Positions 47,933 to 57,288 of a stretch of DNA of 64,000 nucleotides are shown here, piece by piece. Every line of letters begins with the position of its first letter. The stretch's first letter is position 1. This DNA is from Desulfoluna limicola. Lineage in GTDB: Bacteria; Desulfobacterota; Desulfobacteria; Desulfobacterales; Desulfolunaceae. Location: NCBI RefSeq assembly GCF_021654575.1, contig NZ_AP024488.1, positions 6,103,501 through 6,167,500 on the forward strand, written 5' to 3'. The notes beneath the pieces were generated by a model. The model did not search any database and was not told the origin of the DNA. It saw nothing but the letters and a program-made list of their open reading frames with translations. Made by a program: the position numbers and the translations under genes.

Positions 47933-49348
47933 ATGAATACTATGGGGGAAAATGTGGCGGGAAAAATCCTGATCATCGACGACGAGAAGAACATGCGGCA
48001 CATGCTGATGTCGCTGCTTGAAAAAGAGGGGTACACTGCGGAGACTGCGGCCTCCGGGTCCACGGGTGTGAAGATGGCCGACAGGGCCTTGAAGCAGGAC
48101 GCCCCTTACGATTTTATTCTTCTTGACGTCAAAATGCCAGGTGTGGACGGTATCTCGCTGTTACAGGAGAACCGGGGCATATTTTCCCGGTCCATGGTGA
48201 TCATGATGAGTGCGTACGGCACCATCGACACCGCTGTTTCGGCCATGCGTCACGGAGCCTTTGATTTTATCTCCAAGCCTTTCAAGCCCGATGAGGTGAC
48301 CCTGTTGCTGGAACGGGCGGCCGAACACAGGGCCCTTAAGAATGAAAACCTCTACCTGAAAAACCAGTTGGGTCAGATTGAGGAACGGTTTCATTTCTCC
48401 AACATGGTGGCCAAGAGCGATGCCATGAAGGAGGTCTTTATCCTGGCCAAGAAAGCCGCTCGATACGCCATCACGGTGATGATATTCGGAGGCAGCGGTA
48501 CGGGCAAGGAGCTCATTGCACGGGGCATCCACAAGGAGAGCGACCGTGCGGACAAGCCCCTGGTGGCCGTAAACTGCGGGGGAATCCCCGAGACCCTTAT
48601 GGAGAGCGAGTTTTTCGGGCACAAGAAAGGGGCGTTCACCGGGGCAACCTACGACAAGAAGGGGCTTTTTGAAGAGGCCCACGGCGGGACAATCTTTCTG
48701 GATGAGATCGGGGAACTCCCAATCTCCATGCAGGTGAAGCTTCTGCGCGTGCTTCAGGAGAGCGAGGTTCGCCCTGTGGGTGATGTTCGAACCCGGAAAA
48801 TTGACGTACGCGTCATTGCCGCGACCTCCAGGAACCTGAAAGAGGAGGTTGACAAGGGTGCCTTTCGAGAGGACCTTTATTTTCGTCTCAACGTTCTGAC
48901 CATCACGCTTCCTTCCCTCTCCGAGCGGCCGGAGGACATCCCCCTTCTCTGCGACCACTTTCTCAAGAAGTTCAACCGAAAGCTCGGAAGCCGGGTGACG
49001 GGCGTATCTCCTTCGGCAATGAAGCTTCTTTTAGAATGCGACTGGCCCGGCAACGTCCGGGAACTGGAGAACGTCATCGAACGTTCCGTGGTCCTCTCCG
49101 ACGGAGATCGCGTCGAGCCCGATTCACTGCCCCCTGCCATCGCCGGCAAGACCCCTCGAAAAGAGAACAACGAGGGCAGCTTTACCCCGGAAGGCTTTTC
49201 CCTGAAAGTCGCCATGCGCCAGCTGGAAAAGATGATGATTCAGCGGGCCCTTCAAGAGACCGGCGGCAACCGCACCCATGCCTCAAGGATCCTCGAAATC
49301 AGCCACCCCTCCCTTCTCTCCAAGATGAAGATGTACAGCATCACGTAA
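47933..49348 (+). CDS. Sigma-54-dependent response regulator (NtrC/PilR family)
   Basis: The 471-residue protein has a receiver domain (ILIIDDEKN, phosphoacceptor in ILLDVKMPG, conserved Lys in ISKPFKPDE). A sigma-54 AAA+ domain follows, with Walker A GGSGTGKELI, the sigma-54 contact loop GAFTGA and Walker B TIFLDEIGE. The C-terminal Fis-type helix-turn-helix is GGNRTHASRILEISHPSLLSKM. It should bind enhancer sites and activate sigma-54 promoters when phosphorylated by the kinase encoded upstream. Two such promoters lie downstream, ahead of the pilin clusters. The ATG at 47933 is preferred; 47942 is an alternative. Confidence 0.93.
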   Translation: MNTMGENVAGKILIIDDEKNMRHMLMSLLEKEGYTAETAASGSTGVKMADRALKQDAPYDFILLDVKMPGVDGISLLQENRGIFSRSMVIMMSAYGTIDTAVSAMRHGAFDFISKPFKPDEVTLLLERAAEHRALKNENLYLKNQLGQIEERFHFSNMVAKSDAMKEVFILAKKAARYAITVMIFGGSGTGKELIARGIHKESDRADKPLVAVNCGGIPETLMESEFFGHKKGAFTGATYDKKGLFEEAHGGTIFLDEIGELPISMQVKLLRVLQESEVRPVGDVRTRKIDVRVIAATSRNLKEEVDKGAFREDLYFRLNVLTITLPSLSERPEDIPLLCDHFLKKFNRKLGSRVTGVSPSAMKLLLECDWPGNVRELENVIERSVVLSDGDRVEPDSLPPAIAGKTPRKENNEGSFTPEGFSLKVAMRQLEKMMIQRALQETGGNRTHASRILEISHPSLLSKMKMYSIT

Positions 49349-49386
49349 GCTTGGTGACCCACATCGTTTTGTAACCATTCAGGTCT

Positions 49387-49483
49387 GCCTCCGGCGGCAA
49401 GGTGAGCCACCTTGAAAGCGGGTTGCGAATGCTCTCACCCTTCGTTCCTCAGGGTGGTCACATTCGCTTGTGGGTAAAGCCCG
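49387..49483. repeat. Dispersed intergenic repeat, copy 11 (left-hand part)
   Basis: It starts GCCTCCGGCGGC, then AAGGTGAGCCACCTTGAAAG, the dyad CACCCTTCGTTCCTCAGGGTG and GGGTAAAGCCCG. It follows the regulator gene by 38 bases. The remaining 390 bases to the sigma-54 promoter have no gene. Confidence 0.78.
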
Positions 49484-49874
49484 TGCCCAAAGCGGCCATC
49501 CTGTCAACTCTGGCATAAAGTCTGGTTGTTCGATCTTTATGGGGAGCCTTCTGGAACCGTATTTTTAAACGTGAGCTGAAGCGTTACCTTGTAAGTATCT
49601 GGCCTGTTTTTACCTCAATTGAATGATGTGCGTTAAATGGTGAACATGTGATTCATAGATGACCCAATGTGACTGCTCAGTGTAAAAATTCTTAATACCC
49701 GTCTCTTTATCCTCTGTATCGCCGTGATGTGAACTGTGCGCGATCGCCTCCCTGTAATTTTCTGTAAAAATTAATTTTAGATGAAATAATTACTGAATAT
49801 ACAGGTGTTAACCCTGTGTGGGTCTGTGATGCGAAATACGTCGCCTCCATGAGTTTTGCCTTGCGAAATTGCGA

Positions 49875-49890
49875 TGGTACGGTGCTTGCT
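49875..49890 (+). promoter_or_regulatory. Sigma-54 (-24/-12) promoter of the first minor-pilin operon
   Basis: TGGTACGGTGCTTGCT matches TGGCACG-N4-TTGCW with one mismatch and exact spacing (GG at 49876, GC at 49888). Transcription would start near 49900, leaving a leader of about 50 bases to the fimT-like ATG at 49951. Confidence 0.78.
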
Positions 49891-49950
49891 GTGTTTCAAT
49901 AGGTGGTGAACATTGAACGCAAAAACATACATGTGAGTGGTGGGGTGACA

Positions 49951-50466
49951 ATGGAAAACAAAAAAGGGGCCAGGGGGTTTACCCTGGTGGAGATGATGGT
50001 GGTGGTGGCCATGGTTGCCATTGCGGCCGGGTTGGCGTTTCCGTCCATGAATCAATTCGTGGTGAACGTCAAGACCAAGTCGGCGGCTCGTGGGATTTAT
50101 AATTTGATGCAGCACGGGCGGATCATGGCGGTAAAGGAAGGGCGTCAGGTTCGGCTTCAGTTCGGTGATACAGACCTTGGTGGCAAGGCGTTTTCAGAAG
50201 TGCGTCTCGTACTCTTCGAAACAGATGGCGACGGCAATCCGATTGTTGAAATTCAGGAGCGTTTTGCCATTGAAGCTCCGGTGAAGGCCGAGCGGAAACA
50301 GGCCGACGTCCGGGAGGTGGTCTTTACGCCCCAGGGAATAATCAGCGGTCCGGCAACCGGAGTGGAGGTAAAGAACACCCTTACGACCAAAGGCTATGCG
50401 CTTTCCGTCTCACCCTTGGGGACCGTAGATATGAGCGGAAAAACAAGCGGAAGGGGGTGCTCATGA
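49951..50466 (+). CDS. Type IV minor pilin, FimT/GspH-like (cluster 1)
   Basis: This 171-residue prepilin has a short leader with cleavage signal ARG/FTLVEMMVVVAMVAIAAGLAF, where Glu5 of the mature protein and the hydrophobic helix are standard. The C-terminal domain is GspH/FimT-like (ARGIYNLMQHGRIMAVKEGRQVRLQF). Minor pilins prime pilus assembly at the inner membrane. The ATG at 49951 is chosen because a GTG at 49903 would lie at the predicted transcription start. The TGA overlaps the next ATG (ATGA). Confidence 0.88.
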   Translation: MENKKGARGFTLVEMMVVVAMVAIAAGLAFPSMNQFVVNVKTKSAARGIYNLMQHGRIMAVKEGRQVRLQFGDTDLGGKAFSEVRLVLFETDGDGNPIVEIQERFAIEAPVKAERKQADVREVVFTPQGIISGPATGVEVKNTLTTKGYALSVSPLGTVDMSGKTSGRGCS

Positions 50467-51299
50467 CGAAGGACAAAACAGGGGAGAGCGGCTTTACCAT
50501 ACTTGAGATCCTTGTGGCCCTGCTTCTCTCGTCGGTGTTGCTTTTCTTTATCTACGAGATCTTCAGCAGTCAAAACCGTCTTCAGATCGATGAAAACCAG
50601 AGGATGACCCTCCAGCAGGACGGCAGGGCTGCATTGAACCTGATGGCCAACGGGATGCGCCTGGCAGGATACTCCCCACGAGGAACAACCGCCGAGGCGG
50701 CGTTGAATGGCAACAGCGCATCGGCAGGCATCACCGTGGCTGCCTTTAACGGGATTACTTACACTTGCGACCTGAATGAAAACGGGCAGATCGACACGGG
50801 TGAAACCATCTCCTTTCAACTCAATGCAACAGACCCCACCATCCTCGAGCGCAGCGTGGGCGGTGCCTCCCAGCCCCTGTTGACCAATGTTGTGGCCTTC
50901 AGCATTCTCTACGCCTGGGATGTGGAGGGCAAGGGAGCCTCCAGTGGCTACGGAGACCTTGAGCCCACAGGGGCTGCCACCAACTGGGGGGTAGACAGCG
51001 ATGGGGACGGTGCCCTTGACCTTTGTTACCAAGCCGATGCAACAGGAGCCCTGATCCTTGCCGCACCCATCGCCTTGAATCCCACGGTGCCGTTAAACCA
51101 GGTACGCGGGGCGCGCATCTGGCTTCTTCTGGAGAGTGACCGGAAGAAGCAGGTGGACGTTTCTTCCAATACAGCCTTTTCGGTGCCATTGGCAGGCGCC
51201 AATTCAAGCGCGGGGGCTTTGGATACCGGCACCCTTGATTCGGATCGGTCGCACCGCCTTTTCACCACCACGGTAAAATTGAGAAACATGTATTTTTAA
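50463..51299 (+). CDS. Type IV minor pilin, PilW-like (cluster 1)
   Basis: This 278-residue prepilin starts MTKDKTGESGFTILEILVALLLSSVLLFFIYEIF. It has the PilW signature NLMANGMRLAGYSPRG after the helix, and the ending HRLFTTTVKLRNMYF is nearly repeated in the cluster 2 copy. AAGGGGG precedes the ATG at 50463, inside the end of fimT. Expected to be a low-abundance tip or initiation subunit. Confidence 0.87.
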   Translation: MTKDKTGESGFTILEILVALLLSSVLLFFIYEIFSSQNRLQIDENQRMTLQQDGRAALNLMANGMRLAGYSPRGTTAEAALNGNSASAGITVAAFNGITYTCDLNENGQIDTGETISFQLNATDPTILERSVGGASQPLLTNVVAFSILYAWDVEGKGASSGYGDLEPTGAATNWGVDSDGDGALDLCYQADATGALILAAPIALNPTVPLNQVRGARIWLLLESDRKKQVDVSSNTAFSVPLAGANSSAGALDTGTLDSDRSHRLFTTTVKLRNMYF

Positions 51300-51312
51300 T
51301 TCGGGGAAGAGC

Positions 51313-51762
51313 ATGCAGACACCAAATAACAACAGGGGCATGACCCTCATCGAGGTGATGGTGACCATGGTGGTCTTTGCCGTGGGGGTCTTAGGGATCA
51401 TCACCCTTCAACTGAACGCCGTACACGCCAATGTGGAGACTCGCAACTGGGATGAAGCCAACAGGATTTTGGCCTCCCATGTGGAGCGGATCGGCATGGG
51501 TGCTTACAACTCGTTGGTCAATGCGGACGGTAATACAGGATCAAGCGCTCAACTTGAAACCTGGAGAGCGGATCCCTTTGAGGATTCCAGTCTGGGGACG
51601 TCCATGGAAACAGGGTTGAGCCGATATGCGTTGAGGCGTTTCGTTACGGAGAACCTTACTCAGGGTACCAAAACCGTCTTTTTTTGCGTTAGCTGGCCCC
51701 AGGGGACGCAGGAGAAACGAATCTTCAGAACCGTGGTGAAACCGCCGGACAGGGAGGGGTAA
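51313..51762 (+). CDS. Type IV minor pilin, PilV-like (cluster 1)
   Basis: This 149-residue prepilin has the leader MQTPNNNRG and MTLIEVMVTMVVFAVGVLGIITLQLNA; residue +1 is Met instead of Phe, which prepilin peptidases tolerate. The GVLGII.LQL segment is typical of PilV. The start follows GGGGAAGAG. The 13-base gap to pilW and 2 bases to pilX fit one operon. Confidence 0.85.
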   Translation: MQTPNNNRGMTLIEVMVTMVVFAVGVLGIITLQLNAVHANVETRNWDEANRILASHVERIGMGAYNSLVNADGNTGSSAQLETWRADPFEDSSLGTSMETGLSRYALRRFVTENLTQGTKTVFFCVSWPQGTQEKRIFRTVVKPPDREG

Positions 51763-51764
51763 GG

Positions 51765-52310
51765 ATGGAAACTCAGCGCAGAGGAGTAAACCAAGAGGGT
51801 TCCGTGATGCTCGTGGCCATGCTGGTGATGTTGCTGCTCACCATGATTGGTCTTGCCGCCACCCGGAGCAGTGTCTTTGAGATGAAGATGGCCAGCAACC
51901 AGAGGGCCTTGGATGAGGAGTTCGCCCGGGCCGAGGCGGCCCTGAACCTCTCCATCCGAAATTTTCGAAACCTCACGGGAGTAGCTGCCGTCCTGAACGA
52001 TACTGAAAACCCTGATAACCTGAGTGTCAGCTGTGTTCAGAACCGAAGTCTCGACGACGTCAGTCTGGCCCGGGTGGAGATCAGGCGGATTTTTCTCCCC
52101 CTTTCGGCAGATGACAAAGATGTGGCAGGACTATCATCTCAGGCCAATGCGGTGCCGGAGTTGAGCCACCGTTTCTACGATGGTTCCATCGACAGGAAAC
52201 GTTTCGCCATCACGGCCACGGCCATGAGGCGCGGTACATCGACTCCGTCAAGTACCTGGATTCAAAAGGGGCTGGCTCTTCCGGCTGAGCAGGATCGGGA
52301 CCTGTTCTGA
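51765..52310 (+). CDS. Type IV pilus assembly protein, PilX-like (cluster 1)
   Basis: This 181-residue protein has N-terminal QEGSVMLVAMLVMLLLTMIGL and RSSVFEMKMASNQRALDEEFARAEAAL, the PilX N-terminal pattern, which lacks the usual Phe-Thr-Leu-Ile-Glu. It ends IQKGLALPAEQDRDLF; the cluster 2 copy ends almost the same way. The start follows GGAGGGGTAAGG. Confidence 0.85.
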   Translation: METQRRGVNQEGSVMLVAMLVMLLLTMIGLAATRSSVFEMKMASNQRALDEEFARAEAALNLSIRNFRNLTGVAAVLNDTENPDNLSVSCVQNRSLDDVSLARVEIRRIFLPLSADDKDVAGLSSQANAVPELSHRFYDGSIDRKRFAITATAMRRGTSTPSSTWIQKGLALPAEQDRDLF

Positions 52311-52489
52311 TCCTGGTCCCACCCGGAAAGTGGCTTCGAGAATGCTCCTGGTGCATCGCCTCTCTGGGTCCTTACTTGGCACCTGACAATATACTTGGTC
52401 ATAAAACCATAGCTGGTAGACACATGAACGTTTCAGGAGAGACCACTCACAGGGGGCAGGGCTTTTCTGAGAAAGTTCAGGGGAAACAG

Positions 52490-55400
52490 ATGAAACAACT
52501 GATACAACTGATCTTGGTGCTTGTGATGACGGCGACTGCCGTCTACGCCGAAGACATCGATGTCTTCAGCAATTGCGACAACGCCCTTCCACCCAATGTG
52601 CTGGTACTGTTCGATACCTCTTTGAGCATGCGGAATCAGGATGTGTACGACGATTCCATTTTGGAGTACTCCCACGACAAAACCGATTGGTATTCAGGTA
52701 TGAAATATGATGACCCGTATCGGTTGTATTACAAGCCGTCAACAGGGGGGGCATGGCTGACCTTAGGGTCTTTGTGGTTCGATAAAATGTCACACCTGGG
52801 TAATGTGACATGCCCAGAGGCCATTGAAGCCATAACGTCCAAGGGGTATTTCGAGGGTAAGCTGAGCTCACATGATGGAGAATGTGGGGGGACGCTCGTA
52901 ACCAGCAAAATTGTTGCGACGGGCAACTACCTGAACTACACAGAGTACGTGAATAGGGAGATGCCAAAAATCTCTTATGCTCTCGGTGTGGAAAGCGGCG
53001 AGCCTGGCTTTGATCTTGAGACTTACTGCCCCACCACAGATTACTATAATTACCATGGAAACAACCTGGGCTATGGGGACTATCGTGTGGGGCACGGGGC
53101 CTACAATCGGGATGAGGATCGGGTTTATGTTAAAATGGGACTAACCCGACCCTACAGCAGTGTGTTTCATCCCGGTGGCATCAAGGTCAAGGATCTCGGC
53201 TGCGAAGAAGCCAGGAACAGTCTGAGGGCTAACGGCTGGGTTAAAGCGAAAATTTTTGAAACAAAAACATGCTCCTGTGTCCCCTGGCCGTTAAGCGTTA
53301 TAGCGGTCCCCAAGCTGCTGGTAACGCAAAACTTTCTTAACTATCTCGATATGAAGCGGTCCCGTCGATACAACGGCATTGATGCTCTCTACAACGTTAT
53401 TCAGAACCGCCACAACGACGCAAACTTCGGCATCATGCAGTTCGACCTTGGTCATTACCCCACTTTTTCTTCATGGAAGAGTGACGGCGGAGACCTTGCC
53501 GCCCCCTGCGGATCATCTCTTGCAGACTTGAAAACGGTGCTGTATGGCCACGACAGCGATGCGGACATCGAGTATGGGCAGCCCCTCCATTTTGGCCGCT
53601 CCAAATCAGATATCGGCAAGGACACTCCCTTGTCCGAAAGCCTCATCGAGGCTGGCCTCTACTTCAGCGGTCAGCCAAGCTGGTTTAACAGCTACACCAT
53701 TCCCGGCTCATTTTTCGGAACCACAAGGCCCCTGCATTCCGGTTCCACAAACGGTCGCAGTTACAAGAGCCCCATTGAATGTCCCAAGCAAGGGAACCAC
53801 GTCATTATTATTACGGATGGGGCCCCTTCAGATGACTTTGCGCTTGTCGACCCATCACTGCCTGACCATAGGATGATTCTTACCAAACCCTTCCCGCATT
53901 ACAATGAATTGACGGGCAATCCTACAACGTCGACGATTGGGGATTATGACCGTGATGAAGAAAAATGTGCGAAACTTTTCGGGAGTTGCCTTAATGCAAC
54001 GCTTCAGCAGGCCTGGGTTGATGATGTCGCTGCATTTCTCTACGACAAAGACCTGTCGTCCCTGGAGGGCAGGCAGTCTGTGTTGACCCACGCCATCAGT
54101 TTCCGTATGGATGCCGACGCCTCCAGCACCGATGAGAACCTCCTTCGCAATACGGCGAAAAACGGGCATGGCATGTATGCGGTGACGAAGAGTAAGCAGG
54201 AACTGGAAGATGCCTTGTCCCTGATCCTTGAGGGGGTGATCAAGGTCTCCACTTTCTCCTCAGCGGTAACGCCCGTGCGCCAGGACGACCTCACCTACTC
54301 CGGGGACGAGACCCTTCTCACCACCTTCCATGTGAGTTCGGGGGAGAGGGGGAAGGGCAATGTGAAAAAGTATCGGCGGGACGGGGATGTGATCATGGGC
54401 TACGGCCCCGGTGGAACCGAAGCGCCCTTGCTGACGGGGAAGTCTGTTAACCTGAATGTCAAGGATCTCTGGTCCGACAATGCTTTGGCTGGTGATGATG
54501 AGGACACACCTGATGAAGGGCTGGCCGGGGTCTTATACAAAAGACTTGCCGATATCACCTTTCAGGACAATGCCGACTGGAGTTCCAAGCTCAACCAGGT
54601 GGCCAACGATCGAAAAATATACGGGGTGAAGATCGCCGGGGGCAATGGGAACAACACACGTTACGCCGTGGCGGACCTGCGAACCCTTACAACGGGGCCC
54701 AACCCGGAGATAACCCTCCCCAAAGCCGACGGGGATGTATATGAGGCCGACAGGCTCAAACAGTTTCTTGCCGAAGATGTCTACGGCCTGAGCCTTGCCT
54801 GGCCCTTAGGCCATATCGTACACCCGGACGTGGTGGTGGCCCAGTACCCGACACCCGGAAACGGAAATGGCAATGCCGTTTACCCCATGCTGTTTGTGGG
54901 GGCCAACGACGGGATGCTTCACTGCTTTGATATGACCACGGGCCAGGAAAAGTGGGCCCTGGTGCCTCCGGATCAGACAGATCGGCTTTACCTTCTGGAG
55001 AACACCATGGTTCATCCATGGTTCATCGACGGGGAGATGGTTCTCTATCACACCATAACCACGGAGAAGGACCCCCACGGAAAGGTCATGAGAAAGAAGC
55101 GAACACCCCAGACCCTTATTTTCGGGGAACGGCGGGGGGGCAGCGCGTACCATCTGGTAGATGTGACCCGCACCACCGAAACAGCCAACAATGCCCCGGG
55201 GTATGTTGCCATGGTGGGGAATACCTCTGAGTGGGGGCAGTCGTGGAGCACGCCGAGGCTCTGTCAGGTGAAAGTGAGGCCTGGCACGGGCGATGGCAGC
55301 AAAAAGACGGCATTTCTGGTGGGCGGCGGTTACGACACCAATCAGGATATGGAGACGCCTGAAGAGGACACGAAGGGCCAGTTTGTGGGGATCTATGACC

Positions 55401-56338
55401 TCGAGGGTGGTGAGATTAAAAAAATCAGCACCTACAACAACGGCACAGAGATTGAAGCCTGCATCGTCGGAGCCCGCATCATCGATCACGACCACGACGC
55501 TGAGAGGATTTTCTCCCGAATATATGCCGGAGACCTGGAGGGCCATGTCTATCACTTTTCAGATGAATTGGATCAGGACGAAAACAGTCTCTGGGTTACC
55601 AAAACGTATGAAGAGATGAATGGAAACTGGGACCGACGCCATCTTCTGTTCAAGGCACACTATGAGGATGGGGATACAAGCGAGCTCATCAAGCAGAAGA
55701 TCTTCTATGCCCCGATGTATGGAACGGCCTGCGATATGAACCTGGTCTACGTGGGTACGGGGGATCGTGAAAAACCCGATAAGAAGACGGTTGCCAACAG
55801 TCTCTATGCCGTTAAGGAGCAGTGGGCCGGCGATGCTCTCTTGAGGGCCGATTTGTCTCACTTTACCATCGCCAACCCCCAGGTCGATGGCGGGATATTT
55901 GAAGAGTACACAGAAGGTGGCATCGATTCCAGCGGCAATGCTGTTACGGCCCTGACAGATTTCAGCACGTCCAAGGGCTGGTACTTTGATTTTCCCCGTG
56001 AGGGCGAAAAGGTGATCTCTGAAATCAGTGTCCTGGGAAGCATTCTCGTTTTTGGCACCTACACCCCCCAGGTCGACGGCATGGCGTCTTCACGATGCGA
56101 TGCCGATGAAGATTGCAAAACCGGCGAGGGCAGGGTTTACATTGTCAACGCATGCCCGTGGACCTTTGAGGTGAAATCAATCAAAACCGGTGCACGGGAC
56201 CCCATGCCTCAACCGGCCATTATTTTCGATAAAGACACCGGAAAAGTGCTCATCAGCACCGGCGACGGCGGCGTCTACGACCCCGATCTGCCTGTGGTGG
56301 AACCCGAGTACTGGAAGTCCAGCACCTCGGGGAACTAA
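52490..56338 (+). CDS. pilY1: PilY1-like pilus tip adhesin (cluster 1)
   Basis: This 1282-residue secreted protein starts with a signal peptide (MKQLIQLILVLVMTATAVYA, ATG at 52490 after AGGGG). The N-terminal half resembles a von Willebrand A domain with the metal-site motif DTSLS and IIITDGAPSDD. The C-terminal third (from about residue 760) is the PilY1/PilC beta-propeller region (PMLFVGANDGMLHCFDMTTGQEKWALVP, GERRGGSAYHLVDV, GGYDTNQD). PilY1 caps the pilus with minor pilins and controls retraction or adhesion (family knowledge). Open frame exists 38 codons upstream without signal features. Confidence 0.92.
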   Translation: MKQLIQLILVLVMTATAVYAEDIDVFSNCDNALPPNVLVLFDTSLSMRNQDVYDDSILEYSHDKTDWYSGMKYDDPYRLYYKPSTGGAWLTLGSLWFDKMSHLGNVTCPEAIEAITSKGYFEGKLSSHDGECGGTLVTSKIVATGNYLNYTEYVNREMPKISYALGVESGEPGFDLETYCPTTDYYNYHGNNLGYGDYRVGHGAYNRDEDRVYVKMGLTRPYSSVFHPGGIKVKDLGCEEARNSLRANGWVKAKIFETKTCSCVPWPLSVIAVPKLLVTQNFLNYLDMKRSRRYNGIDALYNVIQNRHNDANFGIMQFDLGHYPTFSSWKSDGGDLAAPCGSSLADLKTVLYGHDSDADIEYGQPLHFGRSKSDIGKDTPLSESLIEAGLYFSGQPSWFNSYTIPGSFFGTTRPLHSGSTNGRSYKSPIECPKQGNHVIIITDGAPSDDFALVDPSLPDHRMILTKPFPHYNELTGNPTTSTIGDYDRDEEKCAKLFGSCLNATLQQAWVDDVAAFLYDKDLSSLEGRQSVLTHAISFRMDADASSTDENLLRNTAKNGHGMYAVTKSKQELEDALSLILEGVIKVSTFSSAVTPVRQDDLTYSGDETLLTTFHVSSGERGKGNVKKYRRDGDVIMGYGPGGTEAPLLTGKSVNLNVKDLWSDNALAGDDEDTPDEGLAGVLYKRLADITFQDNADWSSKLNQVANDRKIYGVKIAGGNGNNTRYAVADLRTLTTGPNPEITLPKADGDVYEADRLKQFLAEDVYGLSLAWPLGHIVHPDVVVAQYPTPGNGNGNAVYPMLFVGANDGMLHCFDMTTGQEKWALVPPDQTDRLYLLENTMVHPWFIDGEMVLYHTITTEKDPHGKVMRKKRTPQTLIFGERRGGSAYHLVDVTRTTETANNAPGYVAMVGNTSEWGQSWSTPRLCQVKVRPGTGDGSKKTAFLVGGGYDTNQDMETPEEDTKGQFVGIYDLEGGEIKKISTYNNGTEIEACIVGARIIDHDHDAERIFSRIYAGDLEGHVYHFSDELDQDENSLWVTKTYEEMNGNWDRRHLLFKAHYEDGDTSELIKQKIFYAPMYGTACDMNLVYVGTGDREKPDKKTVANSLYAVKEQWAGDALLRADLSHFTIANPQVDGGIFEEYTEGGIDSSGNAVTALTDFSTSKGWYFDFPREGEKVISEISVLGSILVFGTYTPQVDGMASSRCDADEDCKTGEGRVYIVNACPWTFEVKSIKTGARDPMPQPAIIFDKDTGKVLISTGDGGVYDPDLPVVEPEYWKSSTSGN

Positions 56339-56340
56339 CC

Positions 56341-56414
56341 CCCAGGGGATGATCCCCTGGACCCCAGGTTGCCGCAGCGTATTGCCCTCGTTGCTTGGTC
56401 AATACGCTGCGGCG
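56341..56414. repeat. Dispersed intergenic repeat, copy 12 (left-hand part, no terminal sequence)
   Basis: CCAGGGGATGATCCCCTGG with ACCCCAGGTTGCC equals the left half of copy 1. A second dyad, CGCAGCGTATTG/CAATACGCTGCG, follows. It begins 2 bases after the pilY1 stop. Confidence 0.72.
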
Positions 56415-57161
56415 TTTCAGGCGAGGTGGAGGAGTTCGACCCTATAAAATGAATACCCAAGAGGGGCAAATCGCCTTGCCTCAGCTTACTTGCCATGTGT
56501 GTCACACGTTCGGGCCATGAATGTATTGACGGTGCGCCCCATCAAAACATACCGCCCATGATCATCCGGGTGTGCTTGTGCACCACTTTCCATTCAAATC
56601 AGGCCAATCAAGCCCTCCTGCATCTCTCTGTAGAGCCAACTCCCCTTTATAAGATGCCGCCATGGTGAGCCTGTGACCCCTCCGGCAGGCCTCGGCCTGC
56701 TTTCCTCCCTCTCTTATTGCGACTATTTTGTTTGTCTCAGAATATCAGATAAATAGTTTTCCTTCCTCTCTGTTTAACTCTCTTGGGCCAGGCATTAGTT
56801 ATTCGTGACCGATCGTAAAATAAATTCATAGCGTATTTTATTTGGGCATGGTTGAGCAAACGGCTGGTAAACCACTTGAATATAAGTGGTTTGCGAAGTG
56901 ATGTTATACTTGTTGTGTCTGGGTGTAAAATAAATAAACCCCATTATGATTTATTTATCTGTTCGATATCATGAGTGTATTACGACAGCTATTAAATAGT
57001 TTAAGAGGTGGGTGCGGAATCGCTTCTTTGTTCAGGGCAATGTTATATTTGATTGAATAAATTCTTCATATGTTCATTTGGTTGGCAAGGCGGGTTGATC
57101 CTTTGGGGTTCGTGATTGTACGATTTTTGTGGAAATGTTGGTTAATGAACATTGTTTAAGG
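56415..57161. other. Long AT-rich gap between the two pilin clusters
   Basis: No credible ORF, RNA gene or mobile element is seen. A perfect hairpin AAACCACTT-GAATAT-AAGTGGTTT lies at 56869-56892. The last 400 bases are markedly AT-rich compared with the window and lead into the sigma-54 promoter of cluster 2, so enhancer sites for the regulator could lie here (inference). Confidence 0.5.
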
Positions 57162-57177
57162 TGGCTCAGGTTTTGCT
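57162..57177 (+). promoter_or_regulatory. Sigma-54 (-24/-12) promoter of the second minor-pilin operon
   Basis: TGGCTCAGGTTTTGCT matches TGGCACG-N4-TTGCW with two mismatches and exact spacing; the invariant GG and GC are present. Transcription would begin near 57188, 100 bases before the fimT-like ATG. Confidence 0.72.
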
Positions 57178-57288
57178 TTATGTATGGTGGGCGTAAGAAG
57201 AATGTCGCGTATATTTATAACGCAGATATTCTGGATGATTGAATTGTAGTTAACCAAATCTTTCCTGACTAAAATCCGGGAGCTTGTC

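Noticed and set aside
52311-52400. Possible sigma-54 site TTGGCACCTGAC upstream of the first pilY1
   Set aside because: The -24 half fits but no TTGC element is present at the required distance; the gene is better explained as part of the upstream operon.
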